Below are positions 6,645-15,700 of a DNA stretch of 45,075 nucleotides, in pieces. Position numbers and translations under genes: made by a program. The stretch is taken from positions 1 through 45,075 of the forward strand of contig JBBRVP010000027.1 of assembly GCA_038246785.1 (NCBI GenBank), in the 5' to 3' direction. The notes beneath the pieces were generated by a model. The model saw nothing but the letters and a program-made list of their open reading frames with translations. It made no database searches and was not told the DNA's origin. The stretch comes from JBBRVP01 sp038246785 (GTDB lineage Bacteria; Actinomycetota; Actinomycetes; Jiangellales; Jiangellaceae). Position 1 is the first letter of the stretch. Each line of letters opens with the position of its first letter.

Positions 6645-7856
6645 GTGGACGCTCCCGCAGCGCAGGTGCGGCGGCGGCTCGGGCTGGTCGTGCGCGACGA
6701 CCCCCGCCCCTCCCCGGTGCCCTCGGCGGCGGTCGGCGCAGCGGCGAGCGTGACCGTCGGCGGCTCGGTGATCACCGGATTTGGTGCCGCACCCACGGCC
6801 GCAGAGGCCAGGACCGTCGCCGTGATGGAGTGCGCCGAGCGCTGGGCGCAGTTCGGTCCCGTGGTGCAGTCGGTCGTGCACGACTCGGCGGACGGGCTAG
6901 GAGAGGTGGCCGTGCACCCCCCCGAGCTGGGCCTCTACGCGCCGTTTCAGTACGGCCGGCGAGGGTTCGACCTGGCCCGCTTCGACGCGCGGACACCCTT
7001 GGAGTGGGTCGAGGTCACCGACCTGGTGGCCGGCCGGCGCCGCCTGGTGCCGGTGGAGTTCATCCACCCCCACGCCACGATGTCCCGGGCGCCCCTGGCC
7101 GCGGAGACCTCCAGCGGCACGGCGATCGCCGCCGACGCCGACACGGCTACCGGTACCGCGCTGTGCGAAGTGGTCGAGCGCGACGCGGCGATGGTGCTGT
7201 GGCATCGCAGGCCGCTGGTGCCGGCGCTCCCGCTCGGCGTACTCCCGGACCCGCTCGCGGAGCAGCTCGCCTCCGTCCGCCGGGCGGGGTTCGTCGTCGC
7301 CGTGGCCCGCCTCGACCAAGACGTCGCGGTGCCGACGTACCTGGTGGTGGCCCTGCGCGGCCGCTGCTACCGGTACGGCCTCGGCACTCACCCCGACCCG
7401 GTGGCCGCCCTCTCCCACGCCGTGGTGGAGCTTGGCGCCGGTCTTCGCGAAGGGCCACCCGCCGAGAGCTTCGCGCACCTGCCGCTGACCCAGGTCCGCC
7501 GCCCGGAGCACCATCGCGCGCTGTACGACGACGGCCCGCTGCACGACGTGGTGCGCGCGTTCCTCGACAGCACCATGGCGCCGAGCACCGAGCGCGCGTC
7601 CTGGTCGGGGCCGGCGGCTGACGGAGGAAGCACGGCTGTTCTCGCCGCGCTGCGGGCCAGCCGACTGACGGCGTACGCGTGTGAGCTGACGCCACCAGAG
7701 CTGGTCGACACCGGGGCCTGCGTCGTCAGGGTGCTCGTCCCGGGACTCGTCCCGCTCTCGTTCGGCCACGATCGGCTGCGCCTCGGCTGCGAGCGGCTCG
7801 CCGGGCCCACCGGGCCGGGCCGGCTGTCCACCCTGTTGCCGCACTGCTTCGGGTGA
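6645..7856 (+). CDS. YcaO / SagD-type cyclodehydratase
   Basis: GTG 6645 follows the SagB stop directly. The 403-residue protein matches SagD-like YcaO enzymes, which use ATP to cyclise Cys/Ser/Thr of a precursor peptide to azolines. ATP/Mg-binding acidic motifs are visible: E54 and E62-x-x-E65-R in VAVMECAERW, and the ETSSGTA plus CEVVERDA block. FGHDRLRLG marks the C-terminal half. The end, LLPHCFG, is a degenerate form of the Pro-rich C-terminus (PHPFP-like, PxPxP) that is catalytically important in many azoline-forming YcaO proteins. No E1/ThiF-like leader-binding partner is encoded nearby, so substrate recognition must use another protein. Last gene of the cluster. Confidence 0.9.
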   Translation: MDAPAAQVRRRLGLVVRDDPRPSPVPSAAVGAAASVTVGGSVITGFGAAPTAAEARTVAVMECAERWAQFGPVVQSVVHDSADGLGEVAVHPPELGLYAPFQYGRRGFDLARFDARTPLEWVEVTDLVAGRRRLVPVEFIHPHATMSRAPLAAETSSGTAIAADADTATGTALCEVVERDAAMVLWHRRPLVPALPLGVLPDPLAEQLASVRRAGFVVAVARLDQDVAVPTYLVVALRGRCYRYGLGTHPDPVAALSHAVVELGAGLREGPPAESFAHLPLTQVRRPEHHRALYDDGPLHDVVRAFLDSTMAPSTERASWSGPAADGGSTAVLAALRASRLTAYACELTPPELVDTGACVVRVLVPGLVPLSFGHDRLRLGCERLAGPTGPGRLSTLLPHCFG

Positions 7857-7987
7857 GCCTTCACCGTGTCGCGTCCTGGCCGGCCGACTCGGCTCCTCCG
7901 TCGCCCACAAGGCAACCCTGAGCGCTGCTGCCGCGGCCCGCGACGACCCAACGGCAACCGCAATGGTGTGAGGAAGCCGCTGCCGGT

Positions 7988-8749
7988 TCAGGTATGGCGG
8001 CCGGCGGCGTAGGCGTGGGGCCAGCGGGCCCGCACGGCTGGTCCGTCCCAACCGGTCCGGGTGTGGTGGTGCGCGCCGGCGGCCAGGACCTCCAACGCCT
8101 GCACCACCTCGCTGGTATCGGGTCGTCTCGTTCGGCCAGGCAGTCCAGCACGAGGTTGACGGCCCGGGCCTGCTGCGGGCTCATCGTGTCCGCGGAGGTG
8201 ACCGGCGGCCGCTCCGGCGACGGCGTGGCCGCCGCGGGCACCGGATCATCCCCCGCGTCGGGGTCCCGCGGGGAGAACCTTCCGACCGGGTCCCGCGTCC
8301 GGCGGCGGCGGTGCAGCCGGACCCCGGCCCGGCCGAGGTGCTTGTACACCGTGGAGCGTGAGACGCCGGCCGCCGCTGCGATGTCCGCGGCCGGTTCGCC
8401 CGCCTGGTAGCGGCGGGCCTACTCCTGGACCAGGTAGACCGGCCCGGCCTGTTGGCGGGTGCGCCGGTAGGTCACGGTGACCCCGGCGGCGTACTCGCCG
8501 ACAAGGACGGCCGCGTCGAGGGGCGCCGGGGGGTCGCCCCGGCCGACGCCGCGGGACCTTGGCGGCCCGCAGGTGGCGGGCCACGGTGGTCTCCGCCACG
8601 CGCTCGGCGGCGGCGTTGGCCGCCGTCGACTCACCGGCGGCGGAGCGGGAGGCCCACGGGTCGACCGGGTAGCGGCCGCTCAGATCGCGCACCGTGCCCT
8701 TCTCGAGCCCCTCGAATTCGCGACGGGGTCCCAGCCGGGGCTGGATCAC
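7988..8749 (-). pseudogene. broken DNA-binding protein with two HTH-like modules
   Basis: Begins at ATG 8749, overlapping the stop of the upstream membrane gene (ATGA). Frame one gives VAETTVARHLRAAKVPRRRPGRPP, a short helix-turn-helix followed by an AT-hook-like RRPGRPP. Near 8530 the frame shifts to LDAAVLVGEYAAGVTVTYRRTRQQAGPVYLVQE, meets TAG at 8419-8421, then continues with ARRYQAGEPAADIAAAAGVSRSTVYKHLGRAG, a second resolvase-like HTH. After another shift near 8120 comes DTSEVVQALEVLAAGAHHHTRT and a final TGA at 7988-7990. Two frameshifts and one amber codon make it inactive. The original was probably a regulator or replication/recombination protein; family unknown. Confidence 0.6.
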
Positions 8750-9693
8750 TCCGGTGCGGATGTGGTGCTCTCCAGGACCGCCTCGGCCGCCTCTCGCTCG
8801 GATTCCAGGCTGGCGACCATGCCGCGGAGCAGGTACTTACCTGGGCCTGTCCCGTGCCGCCAGGCCCACCCGTACACCCACAGGAGCAGCATCAGCGCGC
8901 CGCCCAGCGTGGCCGCTGCCCAGTATGCGAACCACATGGGCCCACTGGCGGAGCCCGCGAGGAACGCCGCTACTGGGCAGCCCGCTGAGGTCACCAGGAG
9001 GATCCCCCACGCCACCCGTATCCACCGCGTCCGTTTCCGGACCCGGACTCGCCACAGGAAGACTGTGGCCATGGTGGGAAGGCCCAGAACCATCGCCGTG
9101 AGGAGCGTTAGCAGGGCCACGGCGAGCAGGAACGTCCCCGGGCCGCCCGGGCCGTCCCAATAGTTCACGGACGTCCACAACGAAGGAGCCAACGCGAAGA
9201 GCGCGACGGCGGCCACACTGACCCCGACTAGCACGCCCAGGGACTTGGCGGTCGCCCAGGAGTCCCGCGATTCCTGCCATGTTGCGGGCGCGGGAATCAC
9301 CGCCAGGGACGCATTCACGTCAGCGATCCGCTGGGCGGCGTCGTAGCGGCAGAACTTGAGCGGCGCGGTGTCCCAGAATGCGTGTCCGGTCGCGGCGGCG
9401 ACGACCACAGCCGTCGCGGCGACGACGACCAGGACCAGCCCCAGGACCAAGTCAACAAGGAGCTGGCTCACGGCGAGGGCCACGGTCAGCGCACCGGCAG
9501 CCCGGGCGACGCCGGACATCATCGCCACCCACTTCGTCACGCCCGCGTGGTCGGCTTGGGTGGCCGGTCGCTGCCAGCTGGAGGCAACGACCGCGACGTT
9601 CACCGTGGCCACCAGGACGATCAGCGCCGTCACCAGGACCACCGCACGGTCAGTACCGATGACCGCCGCCTCGTCCCAGTGGGACTCCACCAA
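8746..9693 (-). CDS. polytopic membrane protein of unknown function (315 aa)
   Basis: GTG 9693 (MVESHWDEAAVIGTDRAV) is preceded by AGGAG and lies three bases after the stop of the smaller gene before it. About six to seven hydrophobic segments are visible: residues ~18-38, 55-75, 80-105, 150-172, 190-212, 232-255 and 265-285. A soluble loop with KFCRYDAAQRIADVNASL sits between segments three and four. The C-terminus is charged (ESEREAAEAVLEST). No known transporter motif. It forms an operon with its small neighbour and the broken HTH gene. Confidence 0.65.
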   Translation of the reverse strand: MVESHWDEAAVIGTDRAVVLVTALIVLVATVNVAVVASSWQRPATQADHAGVTKWVAMMSGVARAAGALTVALAVSQLLVDLVLGLVLVVVAATAVVVAAATGHAFWDTAPLKFCRYDAAQRIADVNASLAVIPAPATWQESRDSWATAKSLGVLVGVSVAAVALFALAPSLWTSVNYWDGPGGPGTFLLAVALLTLLTAMVLGLPTMATVFLWRVRVRKRTRWIRVAWGILLVTSAGCPVAAFLAGSASGPMWFAYWAAATLGGALMLLLWVYGWAWRHGTGPGKYLLRGMVASLESEREAAEAVLESTTSAPE

Positions 9694-9696
9694 CTC

Positions 9697-9942
9697 CTAC
9701 AGGTCCCCCCAGGTCTCCGGGGCCGTCTCGGATGAGGCGGCCCACTGCATCAGCCGGATCGGCAGGACCACTACGACCATCACCGCCAGCACGCCGAAGA
9801 TCCCGGCGCTGACGGTCATCCGGGCCGCCCTGCCGAACTGTCTGTCCCACGCCTGCCGCGCCCGAAAGAGTTCCCTGTCCACCTCCGGCAGCGGCGGCGG
9901 AGATGACGACCTACGCACCAGCGTGGCCAAGACGATGAGCAT
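9697..9942 (-). CDS. small single- or double-span membrane protein (81 aa)
   Basis: Chosen start ATG 9942 (MLIVLATLVRR); the frame is open further upstream but that part is Pro/Arg-rich and not protein-like. A Pro/charged region (SSPPPLPEVDRELFRARQ) leads into one clear transmembrane helix, MTVSAGIFGVLAVMVVVVLP. The N-terminal MLIVLATL may be a second weak hydrophobic segment. It ends at TAG 9697-9699 just before the next gene's start, so the two are probably co-translated. No family recognised. Confidence 0.5.
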   Translation of the reverse strand: MLIVLATLVRRSSSPPPLPEVDRELFRARQAWDRQFGRAARMTVSAGIFGVLAVMVVVVLPIRLMQWAASSETAPETWGDL

Positions 9943-10242
9943 GGTGAATGGGCGGAGCCAGCGCCGTCCTTCCAGGGCTGGGGTCGACTGCTTCACCTCC
10001 GGCGACGAGTCGGGCGTCTGCACTCTGGGCATTCTGGCGCACCGCGACAACCGCGGTACTGCGGTTGAGGGAGTCGGCGTCGAAAGCGGCGGGCCGTCGT
10101 CAGCGTCTGAGCCGCGCCACCATCGCCCCACTCGCATTGGGTGCGGCGTCGGTGGCGGCGTACGCCGACGAGTCGGTGTCGCCGGCGACGGGTTGCACAC
10201 GCTGAGCGCGGCGATGGTCGTCCCCCCGTTCGCGGGTTACCG
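9943..10242. other. divergent spacer without supported gene
   Basis: About 300 bases between the membrane-protein operon (minus) and the AlbA-domain gene (plus). Frames crossing it translate to Arg/Pro-rich sequence only. It must hold promoters for both sides, but none is clear. Confidence 0.4.
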
Positions 10243-11601
10243 TTGAGATGTGCGGCCGGTGTACCTCTCCTCGACGACGCCACGCTGGACGCCGCAGACC
10301 TGCAACGGGCGATCCAGGAGGGCCTGCTTGAGGAGACCCACTACCTCGAGCTAAAGCGTGAGCTCGCGCCGGGGAAGCAGAGCAACCACACACTCGCCTG
10401 CGCCCTGGCCGCGCTGGCCGTCGACGGCGGAACGCTGCTCGTCGGCATCGAGGAGGACATGTCGGCCGGCACTCTGCGACTGACTCCGCAGCCGCTCGAC
10501 GGTCTTCGGGAACGGGTTGAGAGCGTGGCCGGCAGCGTCCCCGACCCGGCGTTGCTGGTCGTGTCGCACGCCATCCCCAGCCGCGACGACGCCACCGTCG
10601 GGTACCTCGTCGTGCAGGTGCCGCCCAGCCCGACCGCCCCGCATATGGTCGACGGCCGCTACCCTGGCCGCGGCGACACCCAGAAGCGTGACCTGTCCGA
10701 CGTCGAGGTACGCCGACTCCACCAGCGCCGCCGCCTCCTCGAAGACGACGCGCTGGAGTTGCTGGAACTGCAGATCGCCCGCGACCCGATACCGGCCGAC
10801 GAGCGGACGCAGGCGCATCTGTTCCTCATCGCCGAGCCGACCGACCCCCGCCCAGACATGATGCAGCCGGCTCTCGACCACCAGTCGCTCCTGCGCCTGG
10901 TGAGCCACGGCGGGTACTCCTCCCCGGCTGTTGACGCTGCTTTCGCCGGCCGGGACAACACGGGCTTCTCCCCGGATCTCGATCGCGCCACCCGCTACTC
11001 CCGTCGCGCCGACGGAGCGGCCTTGAGCCACAACCTCAGCTCCGACCGGGTATTCGTCGCCGACGACGGCCTCCCCGACCCGCCCGAGGACTTGATCGAC
11101 CTCGAGGTCACGCGGCACGGCGGTCTGCGGATCACCATGACTCGGCTCAGCGACGGCGTGGCAGGCCGCAACGGCCAACGTGACATGCACCTGTTCGACG
11201 ACGCCGCGGTCATCTACACGCTGCGGCTGGTCGGGATGGCAGCCGAGGTCGCGAATCGGGCCAGCTACCTCGGTGACTGGCTGCTTGCCGTCGGAGCCAC
11301 CGGCCTGCACGGGCTGTCCTCCCACCATCACGTGACCAACCTGGCCGGTGTACGGCCCGGCCTACGCGTTCGAGACCGACGACTATCGACAGGCCACCCA
11401 CGCCTCCACGCTGCAGCTGAGCGAAGAGGCCGGCACAGTCGCCAGCCGGCTGCTCCACCCCTTCCTCTACAAGCTCGGCACCGACGCCAGTTCTCGGCCA
11501 TGCTCGCCGCCGCAAACCTGCCGCCGGCCGCCACACGACACCTGGAGCCCAGCCCGACCTCCGGTGAACAAACGCCGAGCTGGCCCTCGATCGACCCGTG
11601 A
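10243..11601 (+). pseudogene. AlbA_2 (Schlafen-like) domain ATPase-type protein, frameshifted
   Basis: The N-terminus, DLQRAIQEGLLEETHYLELKRE then HTLACALAALAVDGGTLLVGIEED, is the AlbA_2/Schlafen divergent DNA-binding fold found in many transcription-regulator and defence-associated proteins. The start is uncertain (TTG 10243 is the closest in-frame option). Near 11340 the frame breaks: the sensible continuation YGPAYAFETDDYRQATHAS and SRLLHPFLYKLGTDA lies one frame over, and around 11487 the original frame resumes with RQFSAMLAAANLPPAATRH. Two compensating shifts of opposite sign leave ~48 wrong codons but no premature stop. Either a sequencing artefact or a damaged gene. The middle region (170-370) has no recognised domain. 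Confidence 0.6.
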
Positions 11602-11783
11602 TCGTCGGCCTCGCCATCGTCCATGCGACAGAGCCGCCGGCCGCAGTTCCCTGGCGGGGATCGGCGCCGGCGTAGCGGGCGGGCGCGGCGGCGGGCCAGC
11701 GCGCGGCGCGATCGAGCACGTGGCGCTGGACAGGGCGGCCGCGGCCGCCAGCACGCCTGCGGCACCGTCACGGCCTCTTCCTA

Positions 11784-12190
11784 ACCGATGTCGGCGCCCG
11801 TGTGCGATCGGCGTGCCACGGCCGCCTTGACGGACACAAACACGTCGTCCGCCTCGGCCCACCCCGTCGCCGGGGTATCCGAGGACAGCGCCATCGCGGG
11901 GACGTGCTCATAGAACGACCGAATCGGGTAGGCGATGGCGAACTGCCGCGGGTGGGATCAGCTCGGCGACGGCGTCGGTGCCCGCCACCTCGATGAGCCG
12001 ACCGAGCGCACCAGCAGGTTCACGATGCTGCTGCACCCTGCCGCCAATGGAAGGATTCGACGTACTACGAGGCCGCTCGCCCACCTCGGTGCCGGCGTCG
12101 AACCGGGCGACGCGGCCACAGACAGCCGGCGTCATCCCGCGTTCCAGCAGGGCGACCAGAGCACGCCCGCCCCGGTCGGCACAACGGACC
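11784..12190 (-). pseudogene. decayed protein-coding gene of unknown family
   Basis: Protein-like stretches lie in successive frames on the minus strand: GRALVALLERGMTPAVCGRVARFDAG (about 12190-12085), SIVNLLVRS then GRLIEVAGTDAVAELIPP (about 12030-11950), and RQFAIAYPIRSFYEHVPAMALSSD then TGWAEADDVFVSVKAAVARR, ending at TAG around 11784. At least two frameshifts are needed to join them. The coding look (hydrophobic alternation, acidic residues, not the Arg/Pro of shadows) is what supports it. No family recognised. Confidence 0.4.
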
Positions 12191-12330
12191 TACCCCCGGT
12201 CAGGCTGGCTGCCGCCCGGAAGGGGACTACCTCCGGACCATTCCACCAGCCCCGGGACGGAGATCCGGGCCAGGTCCAGAGCCCTCTGCGCCGTCGACCG
12301 AGCTCGGCCGCAAGTAGAGGAGACACCGGC

Positions 12331-12507
12331 TGTGGCGCTTCGACCACGCCGCCGCCCAGGCCGACCTGCCCGAAACCGCCCGGCTCGCCCAGACCGTCCA
12401 GACGTGGTTGCCGGCGATCGAGGCGTTCCTGCGGCTGCGCATCTCCAACGCCCGCACCGAAGGAACCAACCGGGTGATCAAGCAGATCAAGCGGACCGGT
12501 TGTCGAT
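12331..12507 (+). mobile_element. ISL3-family transposase, C-terminal fragment (plus strand)
   Basis: The plus strand reads LWRFDHAAAQADLPETARL, then AQTVQTWLPAIEAFLRLRIS and NARTEGTNRVIKQIKRTG. ISNARTEG-x-N-x-x-I-K-x-I-K-R is the conserved end of the DDE domain of ISL3 (Transposase_12) enzymes, with the catalytic Glu in RTEG. After TGC the sequence changes into the antisense of another fragment. There is no start, no upstream catalytic Asp residues and no inverted repeats. Confidence 0.7.
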
Positions 12508-12660
12508 ACGCGGCGGATCTCCTCGATGAGCAGGGTCATCGCCTCGGTCGGTCCGTTGGAGACCCGGTCGGTGTCGAAGTGGGCGAGCAGCTCACCACGC
12601 CAGGACCGCAGGGTGCGCCCGAGGCGGGCGACCTCGCCGATGGGGCAGGTGGGCAGCTAC
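12505..12660 (-). mobile_element. ISL3-family transposase, C-terminal fragment (minus strand)
   Basis: The minus strand from 12660 reads LPTCPIGEVARLGRTLRSW, RGELLAHFDTDRVSNGPTEA and MTLLIEEIRR. SNGPTEA-x-N/T-x-L-I-E-x-I-R-R is the same DDE end in a different ISL3 subgroup. It stops where the plus-strand fragment begins, so the two tails face each other with no spacer. Confidence 0.7.
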
Positions 12661-12776
12661 CGACACCCTCCGCCGGGCTTGTCACCGGGACGCGACAACC
12701 TCTACGGTGGCCACACCGGTGGGATTTTCGATGAGAACCCGAGTAACTTCGGCGAGCGCCATCACAGGAGCAGGAC

Positions 12777-15700
12777 ATGTCCGAGTGTGTGCGGTGGCGG
12801 GACATCTTCCTGAAGATTGAGCCCTTGGGCGGGTACAGCCCCCTGGCGCCTATCGCCGGCAGTCGAAGGTACGGGCGTGACGCAATGTTTGGGATGGGTC
12901 ATGAGATTGGGCGCGTCCAGCCCACCGAGATTGCGGCCACCACGGTCGACGCGCTGGTCTACCGCGAATACCTCGACGACCACTACGCAACGCCGAATAC
13001 GGCCAAGCTCGTTGAGGCTGACGTCAACGAACCGCCATGGTACCGGCGGGTGCCGGGGGCCGTGCTGTACGCCGAGCCGGGTGAGCGTCTGAGCATCCAC
13101 GTGCTCAACGGTGACGGTGACTGCCACAGCCTGCACGTTCACGGCGTCAAGTACGGTATCGACTCCGACGGGGCGTGGCCGTTCGGGCTCGGCACCCGCC
13201 ACGGTCTGCGCAGCGACGAGATCCTGCCCGGGCAGCGCTGGACCTACCATTTCGACGTCACCGAGGAGACCATCGGCGTGTGGGCCTTCCACGACCACGC
13301 CCACATGGTCCAGGCCAACGTCAACCGCGGGCTGTTCGGCGCACTCGTCGTGCGTGACCCGGCAGCCCCCCGGGCCATCGAAGTCCCGTTGTTTCTGCAC
13401 GCCATGCAGGCGCCGTCAACCGATGACGCGTTCGAAAGTCCCGTGCTGCACAAGGCCAGCCCGCCGCAGATCTTCGAGCACACCTTCGCGACCGCTGGCG
13501 TCGTGGCCTACCACTGCAAGATCCACGGCCCGACGATGTCCGGGAGTGTCATTGTCGACTCCAGCGCGCCCGCCGGAGACCGGACGGTCGATATCCGCGA
13601 CAACTCCTTCGTGCCCCAGAGTGTGTCGGTCCGCCCCGGCAACAAGGTCATCTGGACGCTGGCGCAGAACTTCGACCACATCGTGCTGGCTCCTGGTGGG
13701 GGTGCGCTGACCTACTGCCTCAACGGACGCGCGTTCGTGGGCAACACGCCGACGATCGAGGCTGACTCGGGCGAGCGGCTTCGGTGGCACGTCGTCAATC
13801 TCGACCTTGGCTCGGTGTGGCACAACTTCCACCCGCACTCGGCCCGCTGGGCGCTCCCTGCGCCCCCAGTGGGCGCGGCCGACGTGCACGGGCTGAGCCC
13901 AGCTGAGGGCTTCACGGCGGACACGATCGTGCCTGCAGCCGTGCGGTTGCCCTGTCGCCTCCAAGACCTGCAGTGCGACCCCCCGGACGACGCGTGCCGG
14001 GTGCGGGTCAAGGGCGACTTCCTGTTCCACTGCCACCTCGAGGAGCACATGATGGCCGGCCTGGCTGGCCTGGTCCGTGCGCGCGACTGGCTCTGGGTCG
14101 ACCCCGAGACGGCCTGGTCCTCGGACCTGAGTCTGCCCCTAGACGACGGGCGCAACGACCTCGACTGGGTCGACCTGGTCCGCTGCGGGGACTGCGCGAC
14201 GGGCGAACACGACCACCCGCACCTGCACACCAAGCCGCACAACCCGTGCTGCGGGGCGCCCGACGACGAGCCCCGCCCCGCCAACCACGCGCGTGCCCTT
14301 GCGCGCGATGGCACCGACTGCGACCCGAAGCAATGCCCGCACGACCACGCCCACCGGTCGGGTAAGCCGGGCGGGCGGTGCTGCGGCCACGACCACGGGG
14401 CCACACGCTGTTGCAGCCACGACGCAGCCGCTGAGTGCGAGGTGTGCGAGCGGGTCGGTGCGCACCACACCCACGGCAGCAGGCATCAGCACGGCGACGC
14501 CCACGGCGACCTTGGGCGTGACGGCGGTGTCGACGATGCTCACCCGTGCGGACAAGTGCACCGGCATGTTGCTCGCAGCGGCGCCGCTACCGGCGGGGTC
14601 GCCGAGGACGCGGTCGTCGAGGCCATGCACATGCCCATGCACGGTCGGGTGGGTCCCGCCGCAGGAACGCCTGCGATGGCGGCGATTCCCGTGCCGGGGA
14701 TGCCGGCGCCGCCACCAGTTGACGTGTGTGAGCTGGCCGACACCGGCTATTGGGAGTTGCTCCCCGTCGACTCGCACGTCCTGGCCGTGCACGCTGTCCT
14801 CATGCACACCGGGCAGGTGCTGTTCTTCGCCGGCTCCGGCAACAACGTCCCGAACTTCAACGCCCGCCTCGTTAAGAGCGTGGTGTGGGACTACGAGGAG
14901 GGCACGTTCTACGACCCGGGCTGCCCGTTCGACGTGTTCTGCGCCAGTCAGACCGTGTTGGCCGACGGCAAAGTCCTCGTGGCCGGTGGCACGGACAAGT
15001 ATGACGACTTCGTCGGCTCCCAGGCCACCTACCTGTTCGACCCCCAGCTGCGCCAATGGATCCGAGTCGACGACATGGACGCGCACCGCTGGTACCCGAC
15101 GCTCGTGACGATGGGCGACGGGAGGGCAGTGGTAGGTTCCGGCATCCAGGCGCCGAACGAGGTATTCGACCCCGCCATGGGGTGGCATCCGCTGCCGAAC
15201 ACCACGAGCCTTCCGCTGTACCCGCACCTGTTGCTGCTGCAGGATGGGGACCTGTTCTACACCGGCGGGCAGCTCGGCAACGCCACCATCGACGGCCGCG
15301 CCATCAACCCGTTCACCGGGGCCGAGCAGGCCGTCACCGGTCTGAGGGACAACGCGAAGCGGGACCAGGGCAACAGCATCCTGATGCCACCCGCCCAAGA
15401 CCAGCGAGTCATGGTTATCGGCGGCGGCGGGGCCCCTTCAGCCACGAAGCGCACCGACATCATCGACCTGTCCTCCGGAGCTGGCGGAGCGGCCTTCCAC
15501 CCCGGCCCCGACCTCGCGAAGGCACGTGGCCTGTGCAACTCCGTAATCCTTCCCGACCGGACCGTGCTCGTGACCGGCGGTGGCCTGCACGGTGAGACGC
15601 GCGCCGACGCGGTGCACCTCGCGGAAATCTACGACCCGGCCACCAACACGATGCGCTCTGTGGCCGAAGCGACGGTGTCTCGCCTGTACCATTCCGTGGC

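Noticed and set aside
9943..10200. A longer start for the small membrane protein (to 10200).
   Set aside because: The added 86 residues are Pro/Arg/Thr-rich and overlap divergent control DNA.
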